NCBI RefSeq assembly: GCF_024734385.1
Contig: NZ_JANHAP010000001.1
Coordinates: 310,001 to 374,000, forward strand
DNA from: Dasania sp. GY-MA-18
GTDB taxonomy: Bacteria; Pseudomonadota; Gammaproteobacteria; Pseudomonadales; Dasaniaceae
Reading direction: 5' to 3'
Length of the DNA stretch: 64,000 nucleotides
In this document: positions 27,713-38,082 of the stretch, one piece after another
How positions within the stretch are numbered: position 1 is the first letter of the stretch
Layout of the letters: every line of letters begins with the position of its first letter
The notes under the pieces: generated by a model
Database searches by the model: none
Told to the model about the DNA's origin: nothing
The model's input: only the letters and a program-made list of their open reading frames with translations
Program-made: the position numbers and the translations under genes

Positions 27713-30096
27713 TTAGCAGCAAGCTGGCTTAAACATTTATCCAAGGCCTGTATAAAAATATCCACCTGCGGCCTGCTAAACACCAACGACGGCCGCAACT
27801 TTAAGCTATTACGCAAAGGACCAGAGCTGCCAATCAACACCCCCTGCTCTCGCATCAATTCTAGTAGCGCAAAAGTTTGCTCACTAGCTGGTGCCTTAGT
27901 GACACGATCAGTCACAAACTCTACCGATGCCAGCATGCCCTGGCCGCGCACATCGCCTATTAACGGCTGGGTTGTGGCCAGCTGCCGCAATTGCTCTCGC
28001 AGGTAATCACCGGTTTGGTTGGCATTGTTAATAAGATCTTCGTCTTCAATAACATCCAACACCGCCATGCCCGCCGCACAGGATACGGGGTTGCCACCAA
28101 AGGTACTAAACATCGCGGTTGCTTCAATAAAGCGATTTAAAATCGCTTTGCTGGTGACCAACACGCCCAAGGGGTGGCCATTGCCCACCGGCTTACCCAT
28201 GGTCACAATATCGGCTTTTAAACCGCGCGCCTCGTGCCCCCACATTTGCCCTAAACGGCCAAAGCCTGCCTGCACCTCATCGGCAACTATCAAGCCGCCT
28301 GCGGCGCGTACTTTTTGTTCTACTAAAGCTAAATAGCCTTCAGGCACATCGATCACTCCGCTAGAGCAATAGGCGGTGTCCACCATAAAGCAGGCGGGCT
28401 TGATGCCTTTATCTTGCAACTCTGCGATGGCAGCATCAGCATCTTGTGCATACAACTCGGCGCTATTTTCTTTACCGGCGTGAGGGCCACGATAGCTGCA
28501 TGGCACACCTAAGGTGGCGATATGGTTAGCGGTTTGCGGGCGGCTTTTAGGCGATAAATCTCGAATGGTTTCGCTAATGCCGTGATAGGCATCTTCAACC
28601 ACAATCGCGCCATGGTTACCGCTAATCAAACGTGACATTTGCAAGGCTATGTCATTGGCTTCGCTGCCAGAGTTAAAAAAGATACAGGCATTTAAATGCT
28701 CAGGCATTAAGCTGGTTAAGCGTTCGGCATAATCCAACACGCTGCGGTACAGATAACGGGTATTGGTATTAAGCACTTTTGCCTGCCGACTAATCGCCCT
28801 AACGACATGCGGATGGCAATGACCCACCTGCGGCACGTTATTATATAAATCTAAATAGGCTTTACCGTCTACGCCATATAGCCATGGCCCCAGCGCCCGC
28901 TCAACGTGCAAAGGGCGCTGGTAAAAATGCCAGGTTTGCTCGCCTAGCAACTGATGGCGTTGCTCTAGCAGTTCCCGCTCATCGCTTTCGCTGACGCGCT
29001 CTTGCTCACCAATAGCAGGGCTATAGGCGGGGAAACGACAGGCGGCTCTAAAACGTGAAGTAACCGCGTGCCGCCCTTGATTTAATAATTTATCTAACAA
29101 TGCCCAGTACAACTCTATATTTTTAACATAGGGCTCTTGCTCAGGATGCTCCGCAGAGCGCCAGGCGCAGAGGGTAATATAAATACATACACGCACTAAA
29201 ATAAGGTCGTAGAGTAAGTCTATTTCTTCCTCTTCTAGCGCCAGTTCCCTATCGTAGCCCACTATAACGTCACACATATTGCTAACAGGGTCGTCGACCT
29301 GTTCCATCATCATGCTGCAGGCGACAACCAATTCCATGATTAATGGCGAGTACAACATATCACCAAAATCAATTAAGCCGGCGACGCAATTAGGCTTGTC
29401 AGGATTTAACAGCACATTACCGCCATGGGCGTCTTGGTGCACCACTTGATGACGTAGCTGTGTTAATTTTGGTGATACATGCTCATTCACATAATCAAAT
29501 ACGGTTTCTACCTTTGCTCTAATATCGGCATTGCTAATACTGTCGGTATGTGGGCGATGCACCATAAAATTCATCACATCCCAGGGATGTACGTTTTTAG
29601 CATGGGGGTGAAAAAAACCGCGCAAGGCCTTATCAAGCTTGGCAACGGTAGCCCCTACATCACGGCGTAATTCCTTACTATTAAGCTCGGGACGGTCTCT
29701 TACCATAACGCCGGGCAAAAAAGTTAGTAAACGCACTACGTGTTTTTCGCCACTCTTACCTTTTATTATTTCTTCGCAAGCTCCGCCTTGGCTAAGTATT
29801 ACCCGGGGAATGGGTAAATTAGGGTCCTGCTGCTCTACATGCCTTAACACCTGTGTTTGAAAGTCTATAACGCCAACATCATCCTGCGAATTTGAAATCT
29901 TTAATATATATTTTTCATCACGCTCTGAGGTGACTATAAAACCTTGATCTCGCTCGCTAGGTACTTCTTTAAAAATGCCATTCAAGGCAAAGTGTTTTTT
30001 GGCGATGGCTTGCACTTCAGCCATAGAAAAGTTTGGTCTACTACGCTTTAATATAGTGTTATCACCTTTCACTACATCGCGATTCAATTGATTCAT
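27706..30096 (-). CDS. Fused small-molecule kinase and PLP phospho-lyase (hydroxylysine-type)
   Basis: 796-residue fusion. Residues 20-345 are an aminoglycoside-phosphotransferase-like kinase with catalytic loop HQDAHGGNVLL (Asp222, Asn227) and metal-binding DFGD (Asp243), like hydroxylysine kinase AGPHD1/HYKK. Residues 375-790 are a class III aminotransferase fold with NSGSEAND, DEVQAGFGR and DIVTMGKPVGNGHP (PLP Lys635), matching the AGXT2L1/AGXT2L2 branch, whose members eliminate phosphate and ammonia from phosphoethanolamine or 5-phosphohydroxylysine. The two steps would turn a hydroxylated amine into an aldehyde via a phosphorylated intermediate. The exact substrate is open: hydroxylysine, ethanolamine or a related compound. 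The APC permease upstream (74-bp gap) probably imports it. Confidence 0.9.
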   Translation of the reverse strand: MNQLNRDVVKGDNTILKRSRPNFSMAEVQAIAKKHFALNGIFKEVPSERDQGFIVTSERDEKYILKISNSQDDVGVIDFQTQVLRHVEQQDPNLPIPRVILSQGGACEEIIKGKSGEKHVVRLLTFLPGVMVRDRPELNSKELRRDVGATVAKLDKALRGFFHPHAKNVHPWDVMNFMVHRPHTDSISNADIRAKVETVFDYVNEHVSPKLTQLRHQVVHQDAHGGNVLLNPDKPNCVAGLIDFGDMLYSPLIMELVVACSMMMEQVDDPVSNMCDVIVGYDRELALEEEEIDLLYDLILVRVCIYITLCAWRSAEHPEQEPYVKNIELYWALLDKLLNQGRHAVTSRFRAACRFPAYSPAIGEQERVSESDERELLEQRHQLLGEQTWHFYQRPLHVERALGPWLYGVDGKAYLDLYNNVPQVGHCHPHVVRAISRQAKVLNTNTRYLYRSVLDYAERLTSLMPEHLNACIFFNSGSEANDIALQMSRLISGNHGAIVVEDAYHGISETIRDLSPKSRPQTANHIATLGVPCSYRGPHAGKENSAELYAQDADAAIAELQDKGIKPACFMVDTAYCSSGVIDVPEGYLALVEQKVRAAGGLIVADEVQAGFGRLGQMWGHEARGLKADIVTMGKPVGNGHPLGVLVTSKAILNRFIEATAMFSTFGGNPVSCAAGMAVLDVIEDEDLINNANQTGDYLREQLRQLATTQPLIGDVRGQGMLASVEFVTDRVTKAPASEQTFALLELMREQGVLIGSSGPLRNSLKLRPSLVFSRPQVDIFIQALDKCLSQLAANH

Positions 30097-30170
30097 TACT
30101 GTTACCTCTATTTACAGCAAGCCCAGTAGCTGGGCGATGGTCTTAGTTCAATTTTTGAAAGTAATATTCT

Positions 30171-31556
30171 TTAACTTTGACGCAAGGAATTGTCTTTGCG
30201 GATTTCGGCACTGCGTATAACAATCTCACCGACAATAAGCACCGCAATAGCGCCCACAAATACCGGCCACTGCATGCCGTGGTTGGGGTTATAAATAAAC
30301 AGCACTATGGATAGGCACAACACGCTAATACAGGAACCCGCACAAAGGCCTGCGATTGCCATACCGCCAGCAAGTTTAAAAGGCCTGGGAGTCTCACCGT
30401 CACTCACGCGCATTTTTAAAAAAGCGAGCATCATGCCTATATAAGGCAATAGCGCGATTACGGCACTAAAAGAAAACAGCGACCAAAATAAATCCTCACT
30501 GTTACCCGCCATTAAGCCGTAAAGAACTAATACGCAGGTACTGACACAGCCCATAGTAATAGCCGCACCTATGGGTGTGCCTAAAGACTTATGCTCATAC
30601 CCCAAGAAAGCGGGGAACTCACCTTCATTAGCGGCCTCGGCTATGGCACGGTTGCAGCCCAGCGACCAGGTCACACCGTTAGAGAAAAAGGTAAATAGCG
30701 CCGCAACACCTAAGCTCAAAGCGAAAGCATCACCCCATACAGAACCACCAAAAAATAAATACAGGGTATTCATCAAACCTTCTACGAGATTAATTTCCTG
30801 CGCGGGTATAGCCACCAAAATGGCAGCTGTGCCCAATGTATAAAGGCCGATGATAATTAAGCCGGAAAACAAAACCGCTTTTGGCACATTTTTGGCGGGT
30901 TCGTGTATTTCGTCACTGCCCGCACACATCAACTCAAAACCTAACATGCCGTATATAATCACGGGGATATATTGCATACCCTCTCCCCAGTTAGGCTTTA
31001 AAGTTTCAAAGCTTATTTGATTAGCCATGCCGTGATCCTGGCTATAGGCAAGCCCCCCCACTATCACCGCTATAAAAATCACTACTTTTAAAATGGCACC
31101 CACGTTGGGAATCCACTTACCCACCTCTAAGGTAATAATATTAATGGCCACCGCAATCCACGACAGGGCTATACCCAAGCCTATTTGCCATTTAAGTGCT
31201 AAATCGGGGATAAATAATTGGCTAAACACCGCGGCAAACAAAATAAAAATAGCGGGGTTCCATAGCGCCGTATTCACCCAATAGCCCCAGGTTGCCCTAG
31301 AGGCCCAACGGCCACCAAAGCTATCACGCAGCCATGCGTATATGCCGCCCTGCTCAGGGTAGGTGGTGCCCATCTCGGCACTGATCAAGCCAAAAGGTAT
31401 AAAGAAGATAACGCCTAGAAATAGCCACCAAAAAATACTGGACGCACCCACGGCGGCAGCGGCAGCTAAGGTATCTAGCAGTAAAATCGCGGATACGGTG
31501 AAAAGGGTAAGGTCTCGCAACCTCAGTGATTTTATATGGTGAACAACACTGTCCAT
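30171..31556 (-). CDS. APC-family amino acid/amine permease
   Basis: 461 residues with twelve predicted membrane helices. EMGTTYPEQGGIYAWLRDSFG and the later GFELMCAGSDEIHEPAKNVPKA are the conserved APC helix 3 and helix 6 neighbourhoods; MGCVSTCVLVLYG and PRPFKL follow. It is a secondary transporter for an amino acid or amine across the inner membrane. It is the first gene of a two-gene unit with the kinase/phospho-lyase fusion, so its substrate is probably the compound that enzyme degrades. The ATG is at 31556; the ribosome site is weak. Confidence 0.9.
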   Translation of the reverse strand: MDSVVHHIKSLRLRDLTLFTVSAILLLDTLAAAAAVGASSIFWWLFLGVIFFIPFGLISAEMGTTYPEQGGIYAWLRDSFGGRWASRATWGYWVNTALWNPAIFILFAAVFSQLFIPDLALKWQIGLGIALSWIAVAINIITLEVGKWIPNVGAILKVVIFIAVIVGGLAYSQDHGMANQISFETLKPNWGEGMQYIPVIIYGMLGFELMCAGSDEIHEPAKNVPKAVLFSGLIIIGLYTLGTAAILVAIPAQEINLVEGLMNTLYLFFGGSVWGDAFALSLGVAALFTFFSNGVTWSLGCNRAIAEAANEGEFPAFLGYEHKSLGTPIGAAITMGCVSTCVLVLYGLMAGNSEDLFWSLFSFSAVIALLPYIGMMLAFLKMRVSDGETPRPFKLAGGMAIAGLCAGSCISVLCLSIVLFIYNPNHGMQWPVFVGAIAVLIVGEIVIRSAEIRKDNSLRQS

Positions 31557-31640
31557 TTATTAGCCCTATGGGTAACTGACGAAGATACGGCTAAAACTAG
31601 CTATATCGAAGGCCAGCATTATAGGGCGCAGGCTTAATAT

Positions 31641-31692
31641 CTAGGTTTCGCTGTCGAGAACCTAGGTTCAGCCAGGCCAGAGCTAGCCTGGC
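31641..31692. other. Two adjacent inverted repeats upstream of rimO
   Basis: CTAGGTT (31641-31647) pairs with AACCTAG (31659-31665), and GCCAGG (31671-31676) pairs with CCTGGC (31687-31692). They lie in the 253-bp region between the divergent permease and rimO genes. They could be regulator sites or a weak terminator; nothing decides between these. The rest of the region shows no gene. Confidence 0.35.
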
Positions 31693-31809
31693 ATGCCCCA
31701 GCTCCCGCAAACCGCTAGGCGGCAGTAGGCATATCTACCCAATAGCCTACAGCGCCCCATTTCTGTACAATGCGCCTCCTTTAGCCAGCCCCGTAAATCG
31801 GTAGTCTCT

Positions 31810-33198
31810 ATGTCATCTACACCCACCAACAGCAGTGATTCCAAGCAAAAAGTCGGTTTTGTTAGCCTAGGCTGCCCCAAAGCTCTAGTCGACTCCGAGC
31901 GCATACTCACCCAGCTCAAGTTAGAGGGCTATGATATTAGCCCCAGCTACGACGATGCCGATGTGGTGGTGGTGAATACCTGTGGTTTTATAGACAGCGC
32001 CAAGCAAGAGTCTATGGACGCCATTAGCGAGGCCATGAAAGAAAACGGCAAGGTGATAGTCACCGGCTGTATGGGCAAGGGCAGCGATGCCGAGGCCATA
32101 AAGGCCGCCAATCCCGGCGTGCTTAGCGTCAGTGGCCCGGCTGATTACGACACGGTATTGGGCGCGGTGCATGAGTATATCCCCCCGGTTATCGAGCAAA
32201 AGTCCGCAGCTGAGCACAACCCCCTAATAGACTTGGTGCCACCGCAAGGCATTAAGCTCACCCCCAAACATTACGCCTATTTAAAAATTTCAGAAGGCTG
32301 CAACCACCGCTGCACCTTTTGCATCATCCCCGCTATGCGTGGTGACCTGGTTAGCCGCCCCATATCCGAAGTGGTAGATGAAGCCAAAAAACTGGTGGCG
32401 GCTGGGGTACGCGAATTATTGGTGATCTCCCAAGACACCAGCGCCTATGGTGTAGATGTAAAATACAAGCTGGACTTTGTGGACGGCCAAGCCCACGAAA
32501 CTCGCATGCAAGATTTAGCCGTAGCCTTGGGTGAGTTAGGTGTGTGGGTACGCCTGCACTATGTTTACCCCTACCCCCATGTGGATAAAGTCATCCCCTT
32601 AATGGCTGCGGGAAAAATCCTGCCCTACCTAGACATCCCTTTCCAACACGCCAGCCCGCGCATTCTTAAATTGATGAAGCGCCCCGGCAACCAAGTTAAA
32701 GTGTTAGAACGGATTAAAGCCTGGCGCGAGATCTGCCCCGAGCTGGTGATACGCTCCACCTTTATTGTGGGCTTCCCCGGTGAAACTGAGGAGGACTTCC
32801 AAATGCTGTTAGATTGGCTGGAACAAGCTCAGCTAGACCGCGTGGGTTGTTTTAAATACTCACCAGTAGACGGCGCCACCGCCAATGAACTACCCGAGCA
32901 TGTGCCTGAAGATGTACAGCAGGAACGCTGGGAGCGCTTTATGCAAACCCAGCAGCGCATCTCTACGGCACGCCTGCAGGCCCGCATAGGCCAAGAGATG
33001 GAAGTGTTGATTGATGAAGTAGACGAGCAGGGAGCGGTAGGCCGCTGCTATGCCGATGCTCCAGAAATCGACGGCAAAGTTTACTTAGACGGTTTTACCG
33101 ATACTTTCCCCGGCGATGCCCTATTAGTGACCATTACCGGCGCAGATGAATACGACTTATGGGCAGAGCCCATCTATGAAGACGACACTGCTGGTTAA
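31810..33198 (+). CDS. rimO: Ribosomal protein S12 methylthiotransferase RimO
   Basis: 462-residue radical-SAM enzyme that methylthiolates an Asp of ribosomal protein S12. The N-terminal domain holds the three Cys of the auxiliary cluster ([28 protein letters not shown]). The radical-SAM motif is [11 protein letters not shown], followed by RGDLVSRP. The C-terminal TRAM domain is seen in [21 protein letters not shown], against the MiaB-type pattern, and the length fit RimO. It stands alone and converges with the CHASE hybrid kinase (gap 11 bp). Confidence 0.97.
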   Translation: MSSTPTNSSDSKQKVGFVSLGCPKALVDSERILTQLKLEGYDISPSYDDADVVVVNTCGFIDSAKQESMDAISEAMKENGKVIVTGCMGKGSDAEAIKAANPGVLSVSGPADYDTVLGAVHEYIPPVIEQKSAAEHNPLIDLVPPQGIKLTPKHYAYLKISEGCNHRCTFCIIPAMRGDLVSRPISEVVDEAKKLVAAGVRELLVISQDTSAYGVDVKYKLDFVDGQAHETRMQDLAVALGELGVWVRLHYVYPYPHVDKVIPLMAAGKILPYLDIPFQHASPRILKLMKRPGNQVKVLERIKAWREICPELVIRSTFIVGFPGETEEDFQMLLDWLEQAQLDRVGCFKYSPVDGATANELPEHVPEDVQQERWERFMQTQQRISTARLQARIGQEMEVLIDEVDEQGAVGRCYADAPEIDGKVYLDGFTDTFPGDALLVTITGADEYDLWAEPIYEDDTAG

Positions 33199-33209
33199 GG
33201 TGACTATCG

Positions 33210-35363
33210 CTACACCCGCTCAGGATATTGCTGCTCACGCTGCAAACATTTAATCAGCACGGCATACAAATGTTCAAAGTCTATGGGCTTGGCCACAAAA
33301 TCATTCATGCCGGCTGCTAACACTTGCTGTTTATCTTCGCGCATGGCGTTGGCAGTCATGGCAATAATAGGCAAGTCATAAAAACGCGAGTCGGCACGTA
33401 GCCGCCTAGTCGTCGCCAAACCATCTAGCTGTGGCATTTGTATATCCATTAGCACGCCATGCACCGGCATATTCTCTAACAGCTCTAACACCTGCAGGCC
33501 ATTTTCAGCCACGTGCACCTCTAGGCCTACTTTATTTAATAAGGCCACCGCCAAGGTTTGATTAAACGGATTGTCTTCGGCCAAAATAACCCTCATACCC
33601 TGTAATAATGGCAAGCTTTGGGCCACGGCCGTATCTAAACGTTGCACAGAAGAAATATGCCCGTTATGAGGTAACGCTGCTATTTCATTCACCGGGATTT
33701 CAAACCAAAACTCACTGCCCTGCCCTGGCCGGCTATTCACACCTATACGGCCATTCATTAACGTCACAAAACGCTGGCAAATGCTCAACCCCAGGCCCGA
33801 GCCCTGATACTGGCGAGCAATACTATTATCAATTTGCACAAAGGGCTTAAAGATTTGTTGCTGATCCTGTTCGCTAATGCCTATACCGGTATCACTAATA
33901 ACAAAGCGCAGGCAGCACTGTTTGTCAGCCGCTTCGGGCTTAGTTACACAGTGCACTGATAATTTAACTTGGCCGCGCTCAGTAAATTTTATGGCGTTGC
34001 CACACAAATTGCTTAGCAGCTGTAACAGTTTGCCTTTGTCACACTCAATAAATTCCGGCACGCTATCGTCCACCGCAATGGCAAATAACAAGCCTTTAGC
34101 GGTGGCCTGCGCTTCAAACACATCGCTAATTTTTTTCAGCGTATCGGCAAGGGCAATGGACTCTGGCTCCAAGACCATATTGCCGGATTCAACCTTGGTA
34201 TAACTTAAAATATTATTAATCAGCCCTAATAATAAATTGGCCGAGGTCACCACTTTAGCTATATAAGCACGCTGCAATTCGCCCAGGTCCATGGCTTCAA
34301 CTAACTGAGCCAAACCTAAAATTGAATTTAACGGTGTGCGCAGTTCGTGGCTCATGACCGCTAGAAACTCACTCTTGGCGACATTAGCTCTTTCCGCTTC
34401 ACTTTTAGCCAGGCTAAGCTGCTCGGTGCGCTCTGCCACTCGCTGTTCTAGAGTTTTATTAAAGTCTCGCACTGTAGCTATACGCAGCTGCATGCCGCGC
34501 ACCGCAAAGTAGCACAGCACTGCAATCAATAAAGACAGTAAATAGCCCAATACACTAAGGCTCACAGAATACGGCGACTCATGCGACCAGCCGGCCTTAG
34601 GCTTAGCCGCCAGCAACCATTCTCCACCGAGAAAATTAACACCTTGGCTAATATTTTCCGCGTTAAACAAAACATCTTCGCCATAAAAAATATCGCCACT
34701 GGCTCCCAGCCCATCCTTACCGCGCATGGCTATGCTTAAGGTTTTTTCAGCTTCATTCAAGCCAGCGCTCTGTAGCAAAGCCTGATAATCAACCACCATA
34801 CTCACTATGCCTACAAACTTCCCGGGCTGCTTACTCTGGGTATGACTAAATAAAGGGATACGACAAATAATACCCGTACCACCCTGTATCAATTGCAAGG
34901 GGCCTGCCACCACTGGCATACGCGACTGCACTGCGCGCTGCACTGCAAGCCACTGCCCAGGTAAATCTCTATAGTTGTGGCCAATAATTGCGGCATTCCC
35001 TTCCATGGGATAGGCAAAGCGTATGGTATAGGCTTCTGAGATGGCGACATTGTTAATATAGGGTAGCCTAGTGGTGGCCTCTCTTGCCCATGCTTCTATC
35101 TTGTCCTGCTGGCTTAATATCGAAGCGCCTTCAAGCTTTAACGTAGAGATTAATATCTCTATACCTTGGGTAATATAAAAAGTTGAATTTAAGCGCTGCT
35201 CTAAATCTAAGCGAAAACGCCCTAGCTGATTCACTACATCCATGCGCTGCCTAGCGTAGTGGGCTTCGTCAATTAAGCGCACCATAAAACTAAACAACTG
35301 CTGGCTAGCCACCGCCAATAGCAGGCAGATGAGTAATAATTGTAAACGCGATAGTTGTTTCAT
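33210..35363 (-). CDS. CHASE-domain hybrid histidine kinase with receiver
   Basis: About 717 residues from ATG 35363 (an upstream TTG at 35402 is the alternative). Order: TM1 (about 5-25), extracytoplasmic CHASE domain (about 85-200, with RFAYPMEGNAAIIG), TM2 (about 272-295), coiled coil, HisKA with FLAVMSHELRTPLNSI, ATPase with [22 protein letters not shown] and GSGLGLSICQ, and a C-terminal receiver with LAEDNPFNQ, phospho-acceptor in GVLMDIQMPQLDG and Lys in FVAKPID. No HPt or output gene is adjacent, so the phosphate must go to a separate HPt. It diverges from rsmE. Confidence 0.93.
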   Translation of the reverse strand: MKQLSRLQLLLICLLLAVASQQLFSFMVRLIDEAHYARQRMDVVNQLGRFRLDLEQRLNSTFYITQGIEILISTLKLEGASILSQQDKIEAWAREATTRLPYINNVAISEAYTIRFAYPMEGNAAIIGHNYRDLPGQWLAVQRAVQSRMPVVAGPLQLIQGGTGIICRIPLFSHTQSKQPGKFVGIVSMVVDYQALLQSAGLNEAEKTLSIAMRGKDGLGASGDIFYGEDVLFNAENISQGVNFLGGEWLLAAKPKAGWSHESPYSVSLSVLGYLLSLLIAVLCYFAVRGMQLRIATVRDFNKTLEQRVAERTEQLSLAKSEAERANVAKSEFLAVMSHELRTPLNSILGLAQLVEAMDLGELQRAYIAKVVTSANLLLGLINNILSYTKVESGNMVLEPESIALADTLKKISDVFEAQATAKGLLFAIAVDDSVPEFIECDKGKLLQLLSNLCGNAIKFTERGQVKLSVHCVTKPEAADKQCCLRFVISDTGIGISEQDQQQIFKPFVQIDNSIARQYQGSGLGLSICQRFVTLMNGRIGVNSRPGQGSEFWFEIPVNEIAALPHNGHISSVQRLDTAVAQSLPLLQGMRVILAEDNPFNQTLAVALLNKVGLEVHVAENGLQVLELLENMPVHGVLMDIQMPQLDGLATTRRLRADSRFYDLPIIAMTANAMREDKQQVLAAGMNDFVAKPIDFEHLYAVLIKCLQREQQYPERV

Positions 35364-35549
35364 AAGCTGATCTTTAAAAGCCTCAATACGTAAACGCCGC
35401 AACTACCCTATAGCTATTTGCACACCCCGTGTACATAACCAAAAACAGCAGCCGGAACCAAGCGCGGCTTAAAAAACAGCCGCGTTATGATCATGGCTAA
35501 TATGCGGTACAATTGCCCTTTATGTTCACACACGATGCAGTTCAACACC

Positions 35550-36260
35550 ATGAATTTAATCTTATTTGCTGCCCACGAGCTCGATGGCCATCAACAGCTA
35601 AGCCTAAGCGATGAGCGCTATCAACACATACGCCACGTACACCGCTCACAGCCCGGTGATACGGTGCGTTTAGGTATGATAAACGGCTTAATGGCCACTG
35701 GCACGATTATCAACATCGATGAACATAGTGTACAACTCTGCGTGCTCAACACAGAGCCGCCGCCGCCAAAACTCCCGCTAAGAATCATCTTAGCGCTACC
35801 GCGCCCCAAAATGATACGCCGTATCTTTCGCAGCATTGCTGAGCTAGGCGTTAGCGAGCTGATTATCATTAACAGCTATAAAGTTGAAAAAAGTTTTTGG
35901 CAAAGCCCAGCCATTAGTGAAGCCAATGTACAAGGCTATTTATTGGACGGCCTACAACAAGCTAAAGATACCGTACTACCCAAGGTCAGCTTTTATAAAC
36001 GCTTTAAACCTTTTGTAGAAGACGAACTACCCAAACTCTGCGCCGACACTAAAAAACTTATTGCCCACCCCGACACTGGAGAGGCCTGCCCACTAGCAAT
36101 TAACTGCCCTACCACCTTGGCCATAGGCCCAGAAGGTGGCTTCACCCCTTATGAGGTAGATAAATTTTTAGCTGCGGGCTTTAGCGGTATACACTTAGGC
36201 CCGCGCATTTTAAAAGTTGAAAATGCTGTAACCGTATTAACAGCCAAGCTGTTTAACTAA
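35550..36260 (+). CDS. rsmE: RsmE-family 16S rRNA m3U1498 methyltransferase
   Basis: 236 residues from MNLILFAAHEL, the usual start of this subgroup; the frame is open 63 bp further upstream but those residues do not fit the family. N-terminal PUA-like domain (RYQHIRHVHRSQPGDTVR) and C-terminal SPOUT knot with IGPEGGFT and LGPRILKVENAV, which bind SAM. The last motif differs from the usual LGPRILRTETA, and the protein belongs to a branch seen in Shewanella and Vibrio relatives, so a second substrate is not excluded. It converges with the REC-GGDEF-EAL gene, stops 6 bp apart. Confidence 0.88.
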   Translation: MNLILFAAHELDGHQQLSLSDERYQHIRHVHRSQPGDTVRLGMINGLMATGTIINIDEHSVQLCVLNTEPPPPKLPLRIILALPRPKMIRRIFRSIAELGVSELIIINSYKVEKSFWQSPAISEANVQGYLLDGLQQAKDTVLPKVSFYKRFKPFVEDELPKLCADTKKLIAHPDTGEACPLAINCPTTLAIGPEGGFTPYEVDKFLAAGFSGIHLGPRILKVENAVTVLTAKLFN

Positions 36261-36266
36261 ACGGCT

Positions 36267-38051
36267 TTAAGTATTAGTAGCTGACACCAAATCAACACCA
36301 GCCCTAACAAATTCAGCAAAGGCTTGTGCAGGCAAAGGTTTACTAAAATAAAAGCCCTGTATTACATTACAACCCAAGCCTTTTAAAAACTCTAACTGCT
36401 CTAGCTCTTCCACCCCTTCTGCGACCACATTTAAATCTAGACTGTGAGCCATGGCTATAATCGCTTTGACTATAGCGGAGTCATCCTTAGCCTTGGGCAC
36501 ATCTATAATAAAAGACCTATCAACTTTCAATTCGTCAAGCGGGAAACGTTTAAGATAGCTTAATGATGAATAACCCGTACCAAAATCATCAATAGAAAAA
36601 CTGGGGCCATAGGATTTAATATCATTAAGCTTTTTAATTAAGCTATCTTCATCGCCCATCATCATGCCTTCAGTAATCTCTAATTTCAAAAAATTAGGAT
36701 TCATACCGGCAGCCTCTATAGCGGAGCAGATAACTTGCTGCAGATTATTCATATTAAACTGTGGGCCGGCCACATTAACCGCAACTATCAAATCGCCCAA
36801 GCCCTGCTGGCGCCACGCCACTTGCTGCCTACAGGCCTCTTCTATAACCCAAGTACCTATGGGTACAATTAAACCGCTCTCTTCAGCGATAGGAATAAAC
36901 TTAAAAGGCGGCACCATGCCCATCTCTGGGCTGTCCCAGCGTATTAGGGCCTCACAACCTTTTACCTTACCGGTTTGCAAATCAATTTTAGGCTGATAGT
37001 GCAGTACAAACTCATTATTATCCAAAGCTCGCCGCAAAGCAGCCTCCATACTCAGGCGTTTTTTAGAGAGCTCATTAATTTCTTTGGAATAAAATGCGTA
37101 GTTATTCACACCTTGCTGTTTGGCATAAGCAGCAGCGGCACCAGCATTTTGTACTAACACATCCGCCTCTTCACCATCATTAGGGAAAAGTGCAATACCT
37201 ATACTGGCACTGATATAAATTTCATTACCATCAACAACAAAAGCTTTAGCTAAAGATTTTTGTATGCGCTCTGCCACAAACGCAGCGCCATCACCATGCA
37301 CCACATGGGGTAATAAGATACAAAACTCATCACCACCTAAGCGCGCTAGCTGACGCCACAAATCGTCTACACCTAAACGTGAAACAACATCACTTTCCCT
37401 AACACTGTCTATTAAACGCCTAGACACTTCCGTTAGGATCTCATCACCCGCCCTAGGCCCCAAGCTATCATTAACCTGCTTAAACTTGTCTAACCCTATA
37501 TTCAGCAAAGCCATGCGCTCTTGATCGCGCCGTGATTTTTTTATAGACCACTCTAAACGGTCCATAAACAACTTGCGATTTGGCAATTGCGTCAAGGTAT
37601 CATAGTAGGTCAGTTGATCTTGATAGGACTTGACCATCAAAGTATTGCGCAAACGCAAGGCCAGCTCACTGGAATCTACCGGCTTGGAAAGAAAGTCTGT
37701 TGCGCCTAGCTCTAAAGCTTTTAATTTGGTTTCGGCATCACTAGACGAGGTCAACACAATGACGGGGATCTGCTGCATCATTTTAAGCTTGCGCACAGAG
37801 GCTAAAATCTCAAACCCATCTACATGCGGCATATTTAAATCCAGCAACAGAATATCAGGCCTTTCGACATCTAAAACATCTAATGCTTTACGAGAATCCT
37901 CTACGGTTATAAATTTTTTATAACCTTCATCCTCCAGAAAAGCTTGCAACAACTCCATCAATAACGGTTCATCATCAACCATCATTATCACAGAGTCTTT
38001 TAGCTGCAAAAAAAGCTCATCTACTTGTAATGTGGAAACAGTTTCGCTCAT
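36267..38051 (-). CDS. REC-GGDEF-EAL protein with degenerate GGDEF half
   Basis: 594 residues. Receiver (20-140) with MMVDDEP, phospho-acceptor Asp71 in LLLDLNMPHVDG, Thr in LTSSS and Lys in LSKPVD. The GGDEF domain keeps LGGDEF (238-243), but the metal-binding block reads NIGLDKFKQVND: the first Asp of the usual D-x-D is Gly, and LGH reads LGP. Cyclase activity is therefore doubtful. The EAL domain keeps CEALIRW, LEITEGMMM, IDDFGTGYSSL, ELKVDRS, AEGVE and QGFYFSKPL, so c-di-GMP hydrolysis is the likely output. Last gene of the six-gene operon, 31 bp after the HPt hybrid kinase, its probable phosphodonor. Confidence 0.93.
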   Translation of the reverse strand: MSETVSTLQVDELFLQLKDSVIMMVDDEPLLMELLQAFLEDEGYKKFITVEDSRKALDVLDVERPDILLLDLNMPHVDGFEILASVRKLKMMQQIPVIVLTSSSDAETKLKALELGATDFLSKPVDSSELALRLRNTLMVKSYQDQLTYYDTLTQLPNRKLFMDRLEWSIKKSRRDQERMALLNIGLDKFKQVNDSLGPRAGDEILTEVSRRLIDSVRESDVVSRLGVDDLWRQLARLGGDEFCILLPHVVHGDGAAFVAERIQKSLAKAFVVDGNEIYISASIGIALFPNDGEEADVLVQNAGAAAAYAKQQGVNNYAFYSKEINELSKKRLSMEAALRRALDNNEFVLHYQPKIDLQTGKVKGCEALIRWDSPEMGMVPPFKFIPIAEESGLIVPIGTWVIEEACRQQVAWRQQGLGDLIVAVNVAGPQFNMNNLQQVICSAIEAAGMNPNFLKLEITEGMMMGDEDSLIKKLNDIKSYGPSFSIDDFGTGYSSLSYLKRFPLDELKVDRSFIIDVPKAKDDSAIVKAIIAMAHSLDLNVVAEGVEELEQLEFLKGLGCNVIQGFYFSKPLPAQAFAEFVRAGVDLVSATNT

Positions 38052-38082
38052 AACATTCCTTAATGGGATTGAGCCATAATGC

